DNA from: Himantopus leucocephalus | Taxonomy: Eukaryota; Chordata; Aves; Charadriiformes; Recurvirostridae | DNA: 64,000 nt | Direction of reading: 5' to 3' | NCBI GenBank assembly: GCA_003993805.1 | Contig: RSEF01000019.1 | Span: 2,059,766-2,123,765, forward strand | Shown: piece by piece, positions 37,061-50,040 of the stretch | Layout of the letters: each line of letters begins with the position of its first letter | How positions within the stretch are numbered: position 1 is the stretch's first letter | Program-made: the position numbers and the translations under genes | Notes under the pieces: model-generated | Database searches by the model: none | Told to the model about the DNA's origin: nothing | Seen by the model: only the letters and a program-made list of their open reading frames with translations

Positions 37061-40000
37061 CAAAGTTTAACTCATGCTTAGGAGAAGAGAAGAAAGCTGG
37101 AAGGTTTCTCTTGAAACTTTCCTGGATTAGATGTTTCATCAGTGCGGTCATTCAAGTAAGTCCAAATAATTAGTACTACAAAGAACAGTAATGCTGCTTT
37201 TTTTTGCCTGATTCCTACGGAAAGGTTTGGTGACCTAACAGGAGCTAGCTGCTTGAACAGATTTCCCAAAGGAAGGCAGGGTGTGGCAAGACCTGTGCAG
37301 CCGGCAAGACCTCTCCTCCTCCAACTTGCTGTGCTGGACACTGCTGCCAGGGGAGGTCGTTAAGTGAAAGAAGGCAGAAATATTGCCAACATTTAATATC
37401 AAACTCACCCAAGACCCCGCCCTTGCTCCATTTTCCAGGCCCCTCACACAAAGGTCAGACATGGGACATGCCCATGGCAGGTGTGATGCGACACCATGAG
37501 GGATTCCCCACCAAATGAAGCTTTCCAGAGTGGCCGGTTTCACACCCCTGCACGACGATACTCATCCACAGCCAGGAAGTCGACGCTATGCTAAACTCCC
37601 ACAGGACACCATGAAGTACAGCCTGGATTACAACAGCCCACAGTCCATTTCAGCTCTCTCAAGACAGACATACTTTTTATTTCAGATGGGATCAGCAGAG
37701 GTTAAGTTGCGCATTAATGAGAAGTGGTGGTCTCAAATCGGAAAAGAGGCTTTTTTTTTAAAAAAAAAAAAAAAAGAAGAAAACAACTTGCTGAGATGCA
37801 CTGGTTTTGCATCTTCCTCAAAACAGACTGCTGTTACTTCTGCCGTACATCAACAGAGGGGAAAGAGCATAACAGGAAAATAGCACAGGCCTTTTCATCT
37901 TACATGAAAGACAGGTTGAAAATCTCCACAGAGGCACTTAAACATCTCTTGCTGTATAAAAGACAATGCTCAGATACTCCTGTTATTTGCTTTTCATCAT
38001 CTTGAGGATTCCACAAATCCTCGACTGCACGGGTAGCTGTTGGGACAGATTCCGCGCGGGAAGGCTGGCAGGCGTGGAGGGAGGGAAGGCGGCTGCCTTC
38101 CAGGGGTCTCCACAGGCAGGGACGGCCGCTCCGACCACTTCCCAACGTGCACCTCCAGCAACCACAACTGCAGCTTTCATCAGCGCTGCCTCACTCCTTC
38201 CCATCGCTAGGCATAACATCAGAGAAGCGTGAAAATACAAAACTCCATTATTCAGACCGAAGGCATAAAAATGCTTGCATTTACCGTGCTACAACTTTAA
38301 AGCCTCCCCAGCACCCTGTAGATAAGCGAGTCGCCTCGGGGCAGCTCTACGAGCTGGGCAACATTTTGCAAGAGAAATTTCTCAAAGCCTTTTAGCCTTG
38401 AGAGCAGAGTAAATCCCTTCAGCCCTAACTAGCATCCAAATTAGTAACTTAAGGGATCCCAATGGACATCCCCAGAGAGATGGGCTCTGGCAGAAGGAAT
38501 GAGAACTCTCTTCCTCCTCTACGGATGGTCAAGCAACACTCGTTAGCACTCACAGCTAAGACAGTGAGCCTCAGGAGCATGAGCCTCACACGCGGGCGTT
38601 GCTCCTCGAGGGGACAGCCCTCGACAATACCTTAAGGCCACCTGCCTCATGGTTAATGCAGCACTTCCCATTGATTTGTTTGGCCAGGATCTACCGTGCT
38701 GGCTTGACACCTGGGTTCAGCCCTTACAGACCTACTGGTGTATTCAGTGCTCACCCTGCCAGAATTTGGCGCTAATTACACCTACACATTATCGCTTAGG
38801 CTCTTTGTGTGACAAGGTGGAGGTAAAGGCAAGTGATTTTCATCCTTACAACGCGGAGAAGCCCTGCCTGGTTCCCAAGGTTGGTACCACTGGCACAGCA
38901 TAGCCAGCCTGGGGCTGCTGCTGTGTATTTCCCAGAGCCTAAAAAAGGCTCCAGAGAGCAGTGCTCCACAGCAGCCCCGCAAGATGGTTCAGGAGTTGGT
39001 ACACCACACCGGGATTTGCGTTTTGCATCCTCATCTTCCCCAGGGAGAGGGCACGGAAGCGGAGCTGGGGTCCTAGAGGGTTGGCAAATGTCTGTGAGGC
39101 CCCTATGTGTACCCCGAGAGGTCAATTACTGCAACATTTTCACAGGCAAACACCTAAGAGCTAGTTTCTCAGATCGACTTTTACTGATTGATCCAAGGCC
39201 CAACAGCACTAACCTCGGGCCTTAGAGAGCGAGAGCCGTGGCCCAGTTTCAGCGATGCCCGGCACATACAACAGTAGGAAACAACAGACAACTCGGGGCA
39301 CTGAAGTGGAAGAGTCTCGTCATTACCTTTTTATAATTCTATATTACATGATTCAGCTACACAAAATCTTTCATCAGATGTGACAGAAAGGAAAACTGCT
39401 GTATTTACATAGAGTAGCACGTACCACATATGTTTGTGTGTGTGCATGTGCGTGTGTACGCACCCTCCGTATGTTTTTCTAGGAAGCCTACAGGAATCAA
39501 AATCCATCTCTGTTTGAATTAGATAACCCTCACAGACTTTCCTGAAAATCCTTCCATTTTCCATTTCCTCAACATTGCAAGTTTATCCAAATATCCTAAA
39601 ACTGAAATACAAATCAACACCAACCGACTCCACCTAATTCACAAGGAGCATTTCTAAATTTATTACCAACCCCAGTAGGATTTCCCTGCTCTCTCTGACC
39701 CAGCAAAGCATGGCCAGCTGCTCAATTTACCCCAGATCTTGGTAACTCTAACCCATATGAAGTTTTAATAGTGATGCTGGGAGTACGTGCTGAAGGCAAG
39801 CAGAGCCAACCCTCCACAACCTCCCTCCCACCAGAATAAATTCCCATGTTACGAAGCGATGGCAGACACCCCACGTGCTCCACTCTGGAAAGCACAAAGA
39901 GGCTCGATGAGAATCAGAAAGCAAAATACCTTACGGGATATTCAGAGGCCAGATAATATCGTCGAACTGCGTTTGAACAAAAGTGCTTCTAACAGGACTC

Positions 40001-41679
40001 AACAGCAGGAGGCTTCATGGCTGTGTGTAATGTTTCCAGCAAAATAAGCTGAGGTTTTGGACCCTGCACAGACAGCGCTTTACTTAAGTCTATTTTTTGG
40101 CATACTCTGGGACCGCAAAGGCCATCAACATGAAGACTTTTTTTCCCAGTGCCAGTTCATAAAGGAGCACCAGCTGAAGACATGAGCTACCACTAAGAAC
40201 CCGTGGAGCTCTCCCAGACCCTCACACGTCAGGCAAGGATGCTCTCCCCCTACAGAAGTCCCCCAGACGGGGGGCCTGACACCCACGTTGCCATGCTGTA
40301 AGCATGCCAGCCACTTCAAAAGAGGGCCTCTAAGGAGTTAAATTTAGAGACGGAATCCCACTTAAGTCATTGACAATTTTGACATCAGTTCAAACAGGGC
40401 CAGGAGCTTAGACCATGACTTGGCTGGTTTTTGGAAGGAGGACACCAAGGTGCAGCCCAGCTCTGCAGTCACTACAGCAAACACATACTTCTACCTGCAG
40501 TATCACGGCTCAAGATATTTCCAGTAAAACAGGTAAACCATCAGCAGGCGAGCACATCCGTACCCTGAAGCCATACCACCTCGTACTGCAATCCTGCCAG
40601 ATCTAACAGCAGAAGAAGGTCGGGCAGGGTCAGAGCGTGCCACAGATCTCCCAGGCACATCCCGACCCTGCAAGAAGTGGGACTGATGGCTCCTTGTAGT
40701 GCTCGCCTCCACGTCCACTAACCTAACGCCCCAGAAAGGCTCCGCACAACCTAAACATTCGGAAAGTTTGGATTTCCTGATAAGACAGGGAAAACCACAG
40801 TTCATTACTTCCTTTGTCTCCAAAAATCCCACAGCAGGTTTCCTTGGTGGAGGAGACTTGACCCCCATCAGGTTCCAGCACAGGTAATCAGCTTTTCTTC
40901 TGCCTAAACCCAACAGCTCCAAGCACTCCGTCCCCACAGGAGTTTGGCACTGCTGAGATTCACCAGCTTTGCAGAAGAGCCACCGCAGAGCAAACACTGT
41001 GAGGAGGTCACCCATGCTTGGTACAGCTTTAGGAGGTGCCAGCAGCAGCTGGCCCCAAACTGCCATTTCTTTTGTGGCATTTGTTGCCTATTTTGCACCT
41101 CTCAAAATCCCAGTCAGCCTGTAGGATAAACCAGGCAATAAATAGGGGCAAAAACTTGTGATTAGCACTCTACAGCAACCAGACAGCACTCCTGATTAGA
41201 GAAGAGTTGCAGGTTGCAGGTTGCCTCAACAACAAGGCCACCAGCACAGTGAAGGTACCTGCTTGCTGCAGCTGCTCTGCAGCCATCCCTTCTTCGCTCT
41301 GTCCATCTCCAATACAGGGGCAGCTCTCAGGGCGCTGCAGATCCAGGCTTGTAAAGCTCCACGTGCTCCTCTGGCACAGCCCAAAGCTCCGTATCAGCCA
41401 AGGCAAGAGAGGAGCCACCAGGACAAAGCCATTGCTCCTGCCTCGCTGCTGCACCACTGACCTCGCGTGGGACAATCCACAATACCGGTCCAAGCTGAAG
41501 CCATCAGTGGGAGCAGAGGACAATGGAGTGATGCACACATAACCTCCCGTAACAAACTGCCTGATTAAGAGCATTTCACCCAAACGGGGGGCACCTGGGA
41601 GCCATACACACCCAACCCCTTCCCCAATGCCACTTGCTCCAAGTTTACAGTAAGCAAGCTATTCAGAGAAGCGAAGCAC
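37061..41679. other. Unique noncoding DNA
   Basis: It contains a T9-A16 homopolymer pair (37751-37775) and an imperfect GT/CG-GT stretch (39430-39460). The longest open frame of the window (187 codons, minus strand, 40503-41066) lies here. It has no recognisable domain, signal or repeat structure and is judged chance. Confidence 0.4.
37751..37775. repeat. T9 followed by A16 homopolymers
   Basis: Nine T run directly into sixteen A, a slippage-prone low-complexity site. No retroelement body is recognisable on either side. Confidence 0.9.
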
Positions 41680-42060
41680 ACTCTCCACGGTTAATGTAAA
41701 ATATTAATGTCTCATTTGTTCAACAATTTTGTGGAAATTAAAACTTTTAGGTTAATCATATACTGAACAATTTTAATTAAAGCAGTTATAAAACAATTAA
41801 TCCACGAGAGCAGGCTTGGATCCTTGCCAGCCTTATTGGTTTAATACATGTAGGCAAAGCTTATTTCTCCCCCTGTTTGACTTAATGAATGCTAATAAGT
41901 GACACAAAATATGCATGCAGCGCTCCTAATATAGTTAGTCCATCTGGTTTCACTTGCATTTTGTATTTGTCATTTTGCTTTGATAGAAAAATTGAAAATG
42001 AATTCTCCGTGCTAGAAATTAGGAGAACTTTGTACCCTGCTTAATTTAAAATAATTTTTG
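41680..42060. promoter_or_regulatory. Candidate developmental enhancer, SOX/homeodomain cluster
   Basis: This is the most AT-rich and motif-dense repeat-free block. Three AACAAT SOX cores occur within 76 bp (41722-41727, 41766-41771, 41792-41797). They are interleaved with TTAATTAA (41773-41780) and a TAATCC K50-homeodomain site (41798-41803). An ATGCAT octamer-like site follows near 41911. Such interleaving of SOX, POU-like and homeodomain sites is typical of neural or early developmental enhancers. No open frame of note. Conservation is inferred, not shown. Confidence 0.4.
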
Positions 42061-42963
42061 CAAACCTTTGGGGGAAAAAAAGACAGCAATTCAGTACAGT
42101 ACATCAGACAGCTATCTTTTTGGTTGTTCCAAGGTTGGAAAAGAGCACAGGACAGAAATACAAGACTGCACTGAGCAGTACCACAGCACTGAAGGAAGGA
42201 ACAACACTTGCTCAGCTTTTTTTTCCATCAGTATTTCAAAAGATTTTTTTTCCTTGAATAAATGGTAATATAAAGGCAGAGGATAAAATATGATTTTAAG
42301 CGCCTGAGACAAATCCTCTACTACTTCAATTTGTTCTGCATTACAACTTGTTTGATCCATTTGGGGATGTATTTGTTTGCCAAAGCAAGCAGAGCTCAAG
42401 TTCTTTGTTGAATATTTAATGTATGCCAAAATTTTTTTACCTTTTTAGCCCTTTTGTTGGAGTTTCATAGCCACATTATTTCATATAACACTCAGGACCA
42501 TCACCGTCACCTGCATCCACTCCACCTTACCATGTAAAAGCCACCTGCAAAGGCCCTGCGCAGCTGAACTCATTTGCCTGCAGCTCAAACTGCCCGGAGA
42601 AGAGCCTGGTTTGTCCCAAAAATTAGAAATGGGCTCTTTGCGTAAAATTCATCTAGCACAATTCATGTCGCAATGAGATCACACATGGTGTGATCTGTCA
42701 CCATGGAAAGTGGCCTCTATGGAGACTCCAGTTCCCAACACGACACCACCATCAGCACTCTCTCTGCAGTCCTTTCAGAAGGTCCTGACTGCCCCTTCAC
42801 AGTCCATGAGGGTCTTTCCATTAATCCCACGGGGGCTGGATCAGCTCTAGACATGTCCCCTTCCAAAACCAGCGTGACACAGCAGGAGGTACAGCTGCAC
42901 CGGGTTAAACTGTGCATAGTTTCTTTCTTCCCTGCCTAAGGTCACTGCCCATTTCTGCTGCTG
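42061..42963. other. Unique noncoding DNA
   Basis: Short T runs near 42217-42252; otherwise nothing recognised. Confidence 0.4.
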
Positions 42964-43042
42964 AGATGTCCCAAATGGTGACAACAGGGAGCCTACGAGA
43001 GCAAGATGTCCCAAATGGTGACCACAGGGAGCCTACAAGAGC
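42964..43042. repeat. 40-bp tandem duplication
   Basis: A 40-bp unit beginning AGATGTCCCAAATGGTGA at 42964 is repeated from 43004 with two substitutions. Two copies only. It is a local duplication with slight divergence, hence not a very recent event. Confidence 0.9.
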
Positions 43043-44509
43043 TTAAAAACTAGCTCTGTTCCCAGGGGACCGGTGTCCCAAATTCAATCCCATCAGAATA
43101 AGGAGAAGGGAATCTTGCGTGTGTGTGTGTGTCCCCTGAAAAGTACACGCAAGACAGGGGAGAGCAGATGACAGCACCATCAACCACCCACTGATCACGA
43201 CGACACTCATCGTACCCTCACAAGGCAACGAAGGGAAAAACTTACTTTCTCTCAGCACTTCAGAAGTGCAAAAGTGCCAATAAATCCAAACGTTGGCATT
43301 ATCTGCTTAACCCAGTAATTGGTTTATGAGCTACCCTTGGGCTCACCTTGATCTACAATTTTTGAGTCACGTTTCTCCTGCCGTGGTGAGCTGCCTCCTT
43401 CCCTGATGAGGTATCTCCTACCGCTTCCTGCAGGAAAGGTGCTCTGCCCACCGCAGGAGGGAGATTTGGGTGCGCACCTGCACAAGGTGCGCTCCACACT
43501 CATCCCGCACCCGACTTTCCCTGTCCAGCAGCGCTTAGTCATGGATGACCTGAAGGCAACAGGACCTGGACACCTCCGTGGTATGAGATGCAACCTCAGT
43601 CCTCATCAGCCTTCCAGCCGCTCATTAAAAATGCCAGCTCAGCAAAGCAGCGCAAGAGGAAGCTGGAGTGTTGGGAGTGAAAGGAAAAGACAAGGAGGGG
43701 GTGAAGCAAATGGGAACTGCTTCAGGCAGATGAAAAGGTGCCTTGAAATGAACTTGCTCACTGTTACTGAGCGAAATTTGGAAACCTGTGCTTGAAAGGA
43801 AGTCCTCTAACAGGCCAGCATACCTGCAGTACCTGGGGGAGGACAGCACGGAGCTGCCCCTTAACCAGGGCTCAGAGCCCATGAATTCTTCAGCCTGGTT
43901 AAACCCCCCACGCCACCCAGGGCAGCGTGACGAGGCGCAGCTGAATCCCCCTTTGCCTACACTCCACTGCAGACCCCCACACTTGGGAGACTTTCACACT
44001 GTTTGCCGGCTCAGATCTTAGTCACAGTTTATCCAGCAGCAGTCTTTTCAACGATGATACTGCATTTTTCTGCCAGAAGGATCCCAAAATAGCTTACGAA
44101 TCACACGCACGCCGCTAGAGCCCATGCTCACGCCGTAACAGGCGGCGGAGTTGGGACTCCTGCTTGGGGCAATGCCTAAACAGGTGCCAAAAAAGCGCCA
44201 GGAGATGAAGCCCTCACGCAGCGGCAGCACTGCAGCACCTCCCATGCACATCCTGCACGGCAGAACGGGGGAGATGCTGTGCTGCTGACGCTAATAACAA
44301 ACTGATGCATCGATTCTGTTCGAAGTCTGAGCAGAAAGTGTGATCCAGCATTAAAAATTAAGTTAAATAGAGAGACCGGTTTGACTCTATGTCCCTAGAA
44401 TTGAAAGCTTGCCAACAAGCTCTTCGTAAGTGCTAAATACCTTCTCTGTGTGTCACTTAGAAAAATACAGATGTGGCTTTTCTGCACTGAGACACTCCAG
44501 CAGAGTAGC
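43043..44509. other. Unique noncoding DNA
   Basis: Nothing recognised apart from a short GT run near 43117-43129. The GC-richer parts near 43400-43560 and 43860-44280 give open frames on both strands without features. Confidence 0.4.
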
Positions 44510-44704
44510 TTTTTTTTTTCCTTCCCTTTTTTTTTTTTTTTTAGTGTTTAAACATCCTACAAACACTGTTTAGGGAAGTCAGCAGGAGGTCAAATAGAAG
44601 CCTTGTGTCTCAGTGGATAACAATCCTTCTGTGAAATCATTCCAGCAGGAATCGAGTCACTCTTACATCTCCCTCCCCACCTTTTTTTTTTTTTTTTTTT
44701 AAAN
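44510..44704. repeat. T-rich homopolymer cluster and a single N
   Basis: T10 at 44510-44519, T16 at 44527-44542 and T19 at 44682-44700, then AAA and one N at 44704. The N directly after a long homopolymer probably marks an unresolved base or small join. Confidence 0.9.
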
Positions 44705-44739
44705 TTATTTTAAAGGCATTTTAGCAAAGCTCACTTTGA

Positions 44740-45060
44740 AGTTTAAACCTTCTGCAACAACACCGCTTGCCAACAAGATAAAATATTTAGTACTGCTATA
44801 TACTAAAATCATATCTCTAACAATACCTTCCACGCCTGACATAGCACAAAAGTTAATTCAGCCAACAAAGCAATACTTGCATTTTGTGTCTTGAGAAGCA
44901 GCAATTTATCTTTTTTGTATATATAAATTACATACACTATTGTGCCATTTAAACCTAAAACCTCCTGATGTTAAATAGAGAATAGGAAGATCTTTAAATA
45001 CAGACAAAAAGATCAGAGCTACAGTGAAAGCTGTGACAAATGCAGGAGAACATTACTAGC
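44740..45060. promoter_or_regulatory. AT-rich candidate noncoding element
   Basis: Repeat-free and AT-rich. TTTAGTA (44786-44792) and its reverse complement TACTAAA (44801-44807) flank 8 bases, which is not significant alone. It is listed because the block lacks repeats and open frames. Weak support. Confidence 0.2.
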
Positions 45061-48000
45061 CTGGAAAAATAAATGCAAAAACCACGATGCTCCCCAGCAA
45101 ATCCTCAAGCCTACATGCAACCTTCATCTTGTTGGGTTGGTTGGGTTTTTTTGACAGCAGCATCTCACTTCGGCAATAATGGCAACAGTCTCAATTTGCT
45201 GCTGCTTCAGTGCGTGTGATTTCAGAGAACTTGCGACCCAAAGCTGCCAAGCGCAAGTCCACCACGGAGGCTGCCCAGGCATCGCGGCACCTTTGCTCTG
45301 CGGTACCAGCATCCCACCCACACCAGCAAAAGGCCCGTGAGGGAAACACGTCTCCATAACGGCACCGCTACAGCGTGCAAACGTACCCATCTCAACGGGC
45401 TAGCAGATGGGTGTGCATAGCCACTTGCACATGTTTACACCACCTCTGCTATTTTGCAGTTTATTGTGCCCGGTGTGTAATATTTAATGCCTGCGGCTGT
45501 CTCCCTCTGTTGGAGGGTCCCTGAACAGATAATGGCAAGCACTCAGCGACATGGATTACAGACCTCAATGGGAAAAGAAAACATGAGCAGGTGAGGACAG
45601 GCAATGCCTGCCAGTGACAATGGTGAACGTACAATGTGCTGTAGGTATTTAAAACCCTACCTGGTACCTCCTGCGCCCACTGCCTGGGACCAGGTACACA
45701 GCAGCATGGTTAGCCAGCTCCCTCCACAACAAAGGATGGAGAAGCTTCACCTCTGCAAACAGATGTGCTCTCAGAAAAGGCAGGAATGGTGCAAGAGTTG
45801 GGGAAGAGAAGGGAAACATGTTTTGCAATCTGACCTTTTGGGTTTGTTGTTGAAGAAAACAATGGAAATGTTGCAATGACCGCAATGCTATGTTGGCAAG
45901 GTTGTTTCTTCTTAGTTTTGCCTTCCTTATAGGTCTTGCCTTCCTTAGTCGCCTCTTAAAAACAAATTTAAAGAACCAATAACTACCTCTCTCCAACCAA
46001 AATCATACCATCTGTTCCCATTTCTGCTCTTGCTTTTATAGGCTGCTCTTTACTGTGCAAAGAGGCACCACCTCAGTGCCTCGAGTACACATCCTCCCTC
46101 CTAGCCTAACTTGACGCGTTTTAGTCTTTCACATAAAATTAGCTCAAACAGTCCCAAAACGTCTGTCTTTTCTCATGTCTTCACTGGTACCTAGAGCTCA
46201 CAAACTTCTCTCCAAGCAATTCAATTCCCCTCTCACATATGCTCAGCACACATGCACTTGACAATGCCATCTCCCAGCAAACAACAGGCTCAGGGCTCCC
46301 AAACTCAAAAAAGGTAAACTAATTTAAAACAAACCGTAAACACATCCCCCTTTTACCTCTGCAGGATGCAAACAAGCATACTGCCAGTCTGAAACCAGCT
46401 CTCAGATCCTGAGCGCATCTCCGTAGGTTTGTCTTGCCCCAGAAGGCAGCTCCCTCCACTGGTCCATGACACCGGTTTGGATCCGATCTGCCTTTACATC
46501 CTCGTGTTCCCCCCACCCGGGGCCGTCTTATTCTTGTTTCAGTCAAATAACACCTTCAACCTTCCTGTTCATCTCTCAAAGCTTCCCAGCCAGTAGCTTT
46601 AAACACGTTTCAGATCCTCTTGTCTTGGTGTCTCTCTTAATGCTGCCCATAGTCAAAATCTTTCCTGAGCAGACGGGCAGAGGCCCTACTCCAAGACATC
46701 ATGGCTCGGGGGCTTTTTACAATGTGAAGCAAACAAAATTCAGACACTGCCAAATGAGTGTTACCTGCAGCATAAATAACTGCTTTTTATCAGCTTATTA
46801 TCTTTAAAATAATAGTGTGTGTATATACACATCCATATACATGCTTTTTTAAAGGTACAGATAGGGTTTTCATGTCAGTGAGTTTATTTTGCTCTTCTTT
46901 GAAATTAAGGGCATAATCCACCAAGTGCAAACTTCAGCTAGGAACAGGCATTTCTAAAAATGCATCCTCTGGTTTCCCATTTAGAGTTCCACCATAGCAA
47001 GAGCCTCGATCTTTATCTCACTTACGCCTGACGCAATTCCAAAGGCAGAAGCAGAAATACTACTAATTTACTCCAGTGTAAATGACGGATTTGTCTTGAT
47101 GACATGAAGATCAATGGCACAGAATCAAGCCCTCCTAATTTGAGTCCAACGCCAGGCAAACAATACCTGCCACAAGCTGGTCTAGGCAAGTATTTAAGCA
47201 GAGCGTCCATGTTATTGTTTCCTCCCTGTCTTGTGCAACTGCTGCTACAACGTGTTTTTAAGAAACCTGGACTCCAGGATCTGACTGCTGACGGAACAAC
47301 CTGATGTGTAAAGCAAGAAGCAGGATTCTGCCGTCACAGGGGGCAGAGAAAGGTGGAAACTTGCCCATTTAATAGGAGATCAACACGGAGACCCGTCCCT
47401 GGGAGAGCACCCCAAAACTGCTGGGGAGCACTGCAGCCCGCACCGAGAGCGCCCAACGAGCCAACCGACCTCCTGCATCCCCTACAGCAGCTGGACAACG
47501 CGAAGGGGAGATGCAGCTCTGTGAAAATGATCTACGAGAAGGAATCGAATAACAGTAATAAAAAAGCACTCCACCTGTGGGTGATCATACTTTTTAAGAT
47601 GGATTAGCAAAATGACTGCTTATTTATTGAAAATAATGAATAGCCTAGTGCTTTTAGTTCGGAAAGGTACACAGGGGGGAAAAACTCTATGTTGCTGCAG
47701 CAGATTTTAAAATAAACAGAAAACCTATACCGATGTCATGTAACACGGCCAGGAATGAAACAATCCCGTGACTCTTATGAACATGACTAATGGCAGCTCT
47801 TGGAAAGCACACCAGGAATATAAGCAAAGCAGGTAAAAGAGTCAAACGGAGGGAAAGGGAAATGTAGAGAAGAACGTGTAGACTTGCTCAGCCTGGCTCC
47901 AGATTGATGCCCCAAATCAGGATTTTGAAGAATTCGAAAACAAAGGGAAGGAAACGCCATCTCTGAACTAACCCTTGCACCGGACTCCGTCTGTCTCGCG

Positions 48001-48224
48001 CGTCTGGACTCTGGCCAAGCCCACGTGCACGAGCATCGGTATTAACATATGAACTAAAGCAGAGACTGTCTAAAAGGAAGAGTAAAACTCGTTCTGGGCT
48101 CTAGAACCTATCAGCCAGGCTTCCAACAGGTCAACATTAATCCCTCAGACCAGATTTCTGCTTCTGGGTATTTTACCTGTTATCAGACTCTCTAAGCACC
48201 TAAATCTTTAATGCATCTTCCCTC
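45061..48224. other. Unique noncoding DNA
   Basis: 46020-46660 is pyrimidine-rich on the plus strand and could be a worn antisense retroelement, but no family is identifiable. A TG/TA low-complexity palindrome (TGTGTATATACACA) lies at 46818-46831. 'ttgccttcctta' occurs twice at 45918 and 45936. No supported exon. Confidence 0.4.
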
Positions 48225-48510
48225 ACCACCTATGAGTGAAGTGGGGAAGGGCTATTCATTTTACAGAGCAGTGCAGAGAAAGCAAGGGATCTGATTTCTG
48301 GGTCTAAGTTCCCCTCTCAACACCACATGCTGTCTTTATTATACTTTGGCTGGAGATCTTCAGAGGTGCTTTGCCACGAGGAACCTCAGGAGCGAGGACT
48401 TAGCCCAGCTTTAGCTGTTCTTCACATGACTGCACAGGACCAAATCCCTTGCCAGAAGAGAAACTGAACCCAAGGCTCTCAACCACTCCTGCCTATTACA
48501 CATCCCCCTT
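48225..48510 (-). repeat. Possible MIR-like fragments, antisense
   Basis: 'ctattcattttacagagcag' and later 'gaaactgaacccaaggctct' followed by 'caaccactcctgcctattac' recall the antisense MIR head and tail. The middle is not collinear, so these may be one broken copy, two pieces, or chance. Weak call. Confidence 0.3.
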
Positions 48511-49246
48511 CTCCAGACAACCATTACATCAAGCCCTGCTATTTTACAAGCACTGAAAAAATAATAATAATTTAAAAAAAAGGTTGACATGGTCAGAATG
48601 ATATCAGCAACTGTATTGCTAGGATTTTAACCCCAACATCTAGAAAAGCAGCGTAGCACCACAAAAGTAATGAATTCTGTAAACTCAAATTTAATTTTAC
48701 ACTTCTTTTGGGATTTCCTTATGCAGCAGCAAGAAACAGGCAAAGCGAGAGCGACGTTTAGCCGGGACCCTCACGACAACGGGATGAGGAACACCCTAAA
48801 GGCAACACGGCGTCACCACGGGCACATTTTTTGCAGCAGCTGCTATCACGGCAGTGTAAGAGGAAAGTGGGGTCATTCAGGACAACGTGATCTCCAGTAC
48901 ACATGGGGGGAAAAGGTTTAAGAAAAAGCAAAACGCTTCCCTCTGGATTAGCTTTCTTCCCAACCACACCCAGCAAATCATGGAAGCAGATTAGTTCTGG
49001 GTGCTCATTCAAACCATAATCCTCCCGCCCCAGTGCCGTTGCCTTCAGTGGCACTATTTCAGTGAAAGAGAAGATCCCACACGAAAGGCCTTACAGCTCA
49101 TCTTGATTCCTGAGTGATGACTGATAAAAAACAGGAGCTTATTCAAATTTCAGCTACCTCAGCGCAGAACCATGGAGTACTTTGCTTTGAAACCAACACT
49201 GCCAAACAAAAACTACTTCAGGGACTTACAAATTCTTTTTAAACTG

Positions 49247-49274
49247 AAAAAAAAAAAAAGAAAAAAAGAAAAAA
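49247..49274. repeat. A-rich low-complexity run
   Basis: 28 bases of A interrupted by three G. It could be an old retroelement A-tail or a simple repeat. No element body is seen to its left. Confidence 0.85.
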
Positions 49275-49649
49275 TGCACATTCTAGCTTTTTCTGCCTGT
49301 CACATTCCTATTTGGACATCCAGGACTTGCACAGCATTGAACAAAAAATACCACCGGTCCTGACAGCCCGTTCCTGTACAAGGGGAAGAGTTAGATGAAA
49401 ACTGAAACTCAGCATCCAAGCTTTTAAGAAACTAATCCAGCAGATTGCATGCAAACTTCCTTGGCGAACACAAACAACAGGAGCTGAATAATACATAAAA
49501 ATATACTATTGACGGAATCGCTTCTGCGCATACCACTTTCAACGTATATGATGGAAGCACTGGAGAATCTTTATGGAAAGCCAGCACTGACTTGGCTTGA
49601 AAGGCACCTTAACAAACAAAGGAAGTACATTAAAAAAATGCAGTGCTAA

Positions 49650-50040
49650 GACATTATCAAAACATGCATTATAGCTTGTGAAAGCCCTTTGCGAGCGAGT
49701 GCGTCTGCAGAGGATTGTGCAGAGCATTGATCTGTCTGTATTCTGGGCGCTTTTCGGGTGATGCCTGACCGTAGTTTACAAGGGCAAGCTCATAGGTCTC
49801 TGTTGTTTATTTCTCTGCAGTCTTTTACTTGTCACTGATAATAGTTTTCAAGCCATCTAGCCTGGGAGGATTCAGACGGAGGTTTGCCAGGGGTGAAAGG
49901 TCAAAGCAATAATGTGCCGACCAGGGTCAGAAATATTTATCTGTACCAACAAGGTTCTGGGTAATCAAATAGTTGAAAATTAGTTTTGTGACAAGGCTCA
50001 TATTTGGATGTTTTCCTTACACAGCCCGAGTAATGAGCAG
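49650..50040. promoter_or_regulatory. Candidate conserved noncoding block with DR1 site
   Basis: A repeat-free 390-bp block contains GGGTGA-A-AGGTCA at 49891-49903, a direct repeat of nuclear-receptor half-sites with one-base spacing (DR1, the preferred site of HNF4, COUP-TF and RXR dimers). Nearby are a FOX-like TTGTTTATTT (49803-49812) and SOX/homeodomain-like cores. The DR1 is seen directly; enhancer function is inferred. Confidence 0.35.

Noticed and set aside
37751..37775. T9-A16 tract as a retroelement junction
   Set aside because: No element body or target-site duplication visible on either side.
40503..41066. Longest open frame, 187 codons, minus strand
   Set aside because: No recognisable domain, signal peptide or splice context; overlapping long frames occur on the other strand; composition follows the local DNA.
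46818..46831. TGTGTATATACACA palindrome as a binding site
   Set aside because: It lies in TG/TA simple sequence where such palindromes arise trivially.
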